Origin: Clostridia bacterium
GTDB lineage: Bacteria; Bacillota_A; Clostridia; Oscillospirales; CAG-272
Assembly (NCBI GenBank): GCA_017472105.1
Contig: JAFUQY010000386.1
Location: forward strand, 1 to 7,945
DNA length: 7,945 bases
Direction: 5' to 3'
This document shows, one piece after another, positions 6,527 to 7,945 of this stretch (position 1 is the stretch's first letter; each line of letters opens with the position of its first letter). A model generated the notes under the pieces. That model did not search any database. It was given only the letters and a program-made list of their open reading frames with translations, and had not been told where the DNA came from. Made by a program: the position numbers and the translations under genes.

Positions 6527-7771
6527 TCAGAACTCCACAGCCCCTTCAAAGATGCTGTCGTCCACTTCAGCGAGGGAGAAGATCGTGGACGGAGCGGGAT
6601 CGCGTTTCATCCACATGCCGTCGGTGAAGTCGGGGATTGCAACGGAGGCGGAGCCTATGGAGATGGATTCTTCGGAGAGGATGCCCACTGCCATGAGAGT
6701 AGCGGAGTCGTAGACGTCGATCGGCGTCTGGATCTTGCGGCGGACTGCATCAAGGAATGCACGCATAACGAGCCAGTCCATGCCGCCGTGACCGCCGGAG
6801 TATTCGGTTGCCTTCGTCTTTTTCCAGAGCGGATGCTCGAATTCTTCCCAGTATTCGCTCATCGGCTGCCACGATTCACCGGAAGAGCGTCCTTCGATGT
6901 GGAGCGCGCGCAGGTCTTCCATCCAGATACCCTTTGTGCCCTGTACGCGTCCGCCGCGGGAGTAGGGTCTCGGAGAGCTTGTGTCGTGCGTCAGAACGAT
7001 CGTCTCGCCGTTTGCACAGCGGATTGTCGTCGTGATGATGTCGCCCAGCTTGAAATCCGCGTCCGCGTAGGGATGTCCGTCCGGGAAACGGTCGCGCAGA
7101 TACTTGTTCAGCCCGCGGGACTTCGTCGCCATTGCGTTCAGCGACATGAGGCGGTTGCCGCGGTTGATGTCAAGATAGGTCATGATCGGACCCAGCTCGT
7201 GTGTCGGATACAGCTCCGCGTTCCGGTGAAGGTAGTGCCATGCGCGTTCGTGATCGCGTGCGAAACCGTTTGCAACCGAGCGCAGGTCGTGCTGATAACC
7301 GCCCTGACAGTGCAGAACTTCGCCGAACAGACCCTTCTTTATCATGTTCAGCACGGTCATTTCCTCACGTCCGTAGCAGCAGTTTTCCATGAGCATGCAC
7401 GGGACGCCCGTCTCTTCGTAGGTGCGCACCAGATCCCAGCACTGCTGAATCGACTGCGCGGGACCGACTTCGAATGCTGCGTATTTGCCCTTCTTCATTG
7501 CTGCGATTGCGATTTTTACGTGGTCGTTCCAGTAGGTGGTAATCATCGTCGCTTCACTGCCGTCGTCGAGGGCAATGACTTCGCGCCAGTCCGTGGAGGC
7601 GAAAACGTCGTGACCGTATTTGTCCTCGCACATTTTTCTGCCGCGTTCCATGCGGTCTTCGTGCTTGTCGCAGACGGCGGTGATTTCCACGTCTTCCATT
7701 TTCAGAAGCTCGCCGAGCCACCATGTTCCGCGTCCGCCGAGTCCGATGATGGACATTTTGATGGGGTTCAT
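6527..7771 (-). CDS. Gfo/Idh/MocA-family protein, GH109-like glycosidase
   Basis: This is a 414-residue protein. The N-terminal Rossmann fold starts with GLGGRG (10-15), the NAD-binding loop of GH109 proteins. EVGPA (101-105) replaces the EKP of ordinary Gfo/Idh/MocA dehydrogenases, as in the EVPA of GH109. MENCCYGREE (128-137), GGYQHDLR (157-164) and LYPTHELGP (187-195), then DINRGNR, follow the GH109 pattern. E129, Y159, Y188 and H191 match, in type and partly in spacing, the active-site E149, Y179, Y225 and H228 that I recall for the Elizabethkingia alpha-N-acetylgalactosaminidase. That family uses bound NAD to cleave alpha-GalNAc or related glycosides by oxidation and elimination. There is no signal peptide, so it acts in the cytosol, perhaps on an imported sugar. 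The start is fixed by AAGGAGG at 7779-7785, 7 bases before the ATG. It is transcribed alone; no transporter or sugar gene adjoins it here. A plain sugar dehydrogenase remains possible. Confidence 0.88.
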   Translation of the reverse strand: MNPIKMSIIGLGGRGTWWLGELLKMEDVEITAVCDKHEDRMERGRKMCEDKYGHDVFASTDWREVIALDDGSEATMITTYWNDHVKIAIAAMKKGKYAAFEVGPAQSIQQCWDLVRTYEETGVPCMLMENCCYGREEMTVLNMIKKGLFGEVLHCQGGYQHDLRSVANGFARDHERAWHYLHRNAELYPTHELGPIMTYLDINRGNRLMSLNAMATKSRGLNKYLRDRFPDGHPYADADFKLGDIITTTIRCANGETIVLTHDTSSPRPYSRGGRVQGTKGIWMEDLRALHIEGRSSGESWQPMSEYWEEFEHPLWKKTKATEYSGGHGGMDWLVMRAFLDAVRRKIQTPIDVYDSATLMAVGILSEESISIGSASVAIPDFTDGMWMKRDPAPSTIFSLAEVDDSIFEGAVEF

Positions 7772-7778
7772 GTGGGGT

Positions 7779-7785
7779 CCTCCTT
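7779..7785 (-). promoter_or_regulatory. Ribosome binding site of the GH109-like gene
   Basis: AAGGAGG lies 7 bases before the ATG at 7771-7769, a near-ideal match that settles the start. Confidence 0.85.
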
Positions 7786-7857
7786 AGTAGGGATTTTATT
7801 TTTGTTTGTTTGGCTTACAGCCGGTTTGTATTGCGTTAATTGTTAGGATTTATGGTA

Positions 7858-7874
7858 GAAAAGCTCCGCTTTTC
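7858..7874. other. 7-bp hairpin upstream of the GH109-like gene
   Basis: GAAAAGC and GCTTTTC flank the loop TCC. No U-run follows on either strand. The core AAAAGCTCCGC (7859-7869) recurs inverted at 6472-6482, beyond the other end of the gene. Bases 7772-7945 contain no gene. Confidence 0.5.
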
Positions 7875-7905
7875 AATTTGGATTTGTACGCCTGCGCGGC
7901 GGGCG

Positions 7906-7942
7906 CGAGAACCCTCCGTTGCCGGGCTCTCGATTCGGCAAC
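7906..7942. other. Two mutually exclusive inverted repeats
   Basis: CGAGA-CCC (7906-7914) can pair with GGG-TCTCG (7924-7932), with one mismatch. Alternatively GTTGCCG (7918-7924) can pair with CGGCAAC (7936-7942). The two structures overlap, so only one can form at a time. The element is cut by the window edge, and it is not clear which gene it belongs to. Confidence 0.45.
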
Positions 7943-7945
7943 CAG

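Noticed and set aside
6470..7846. 458-codon open frame on the plus strand
   Set aside because: It is fully antisense to the GH109-like gene, which has family motifs and an ideal ribosome site.
7849..7876. Minus-strand promoter TTGAAA-16-CATAAA for the GH109-like gene
   Set aside because: The -10 matches at only four of six bases, the -35 overlaps a hairpin and spacing is short. It is possible but too weak to annotate.

Overview
All convincing genes in this window are on the minus strand. Codon use, strong GGAGG-type ribosome binding sites, sigma-A-like promoters and the protein families point to a Gram-positive anaerobe of the Clostridia. An uncultured gut or rumen Oscillospiraceae-like bacterium is the best guess. 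That assignment is inference: there is no marker gene here.

Layout, right to left, which is the direction of transcription. (1) 6527-7771 encodes a cytosolic Gfo/Idh/MocA-fold protein that closely matches the GH109 (NAD-dependent glycosidase) subgroup. (2) 5888-6526 is a 639-base gene-free stretch. It holds a likely terminator hairpin, two further hairpins, a 59-bp tandem repeat in 2.2 copies and a perfect 20-bp palindrome. It ends in an extended -10 promoter for the next operon. (3) 1126-5887 is a tight four-gene operon: ABC ATPase, ABC-2 permease, GldG-like membrane-anchored protein and DUF4340 protein. Gaps are 17 and 18 bases, followed by a 4-base ATGA overlap. A good intrinsic terminator lies at 1076-1116. 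(4) 1-996 is a separate unit. A clear TTGACA/TATACT promoter drives an unrecognised gene that runs off the left edge. Its start region is duplicated, creating a 21-codon leader ORF coupled to it by ATGA.

The four operon products would form one envelope complex. The ATPase energises a six-helix permease, while GldG and the DUF4340 protein present large domains outside the membrane. Related sets (GldA/GldF/GldG) are tied to gliding in Bacteroidetes, but homologues occur in many non-gliding bacteria and the substrate is unknown.

The most unusual part is the left-edge gene. Its N-terminus has the spacing of the PLMP (RRXRR) motif of IscB RNA-guided nucleases, but it continues into an acidic coiled coil with no nuclease motif in the visible part.
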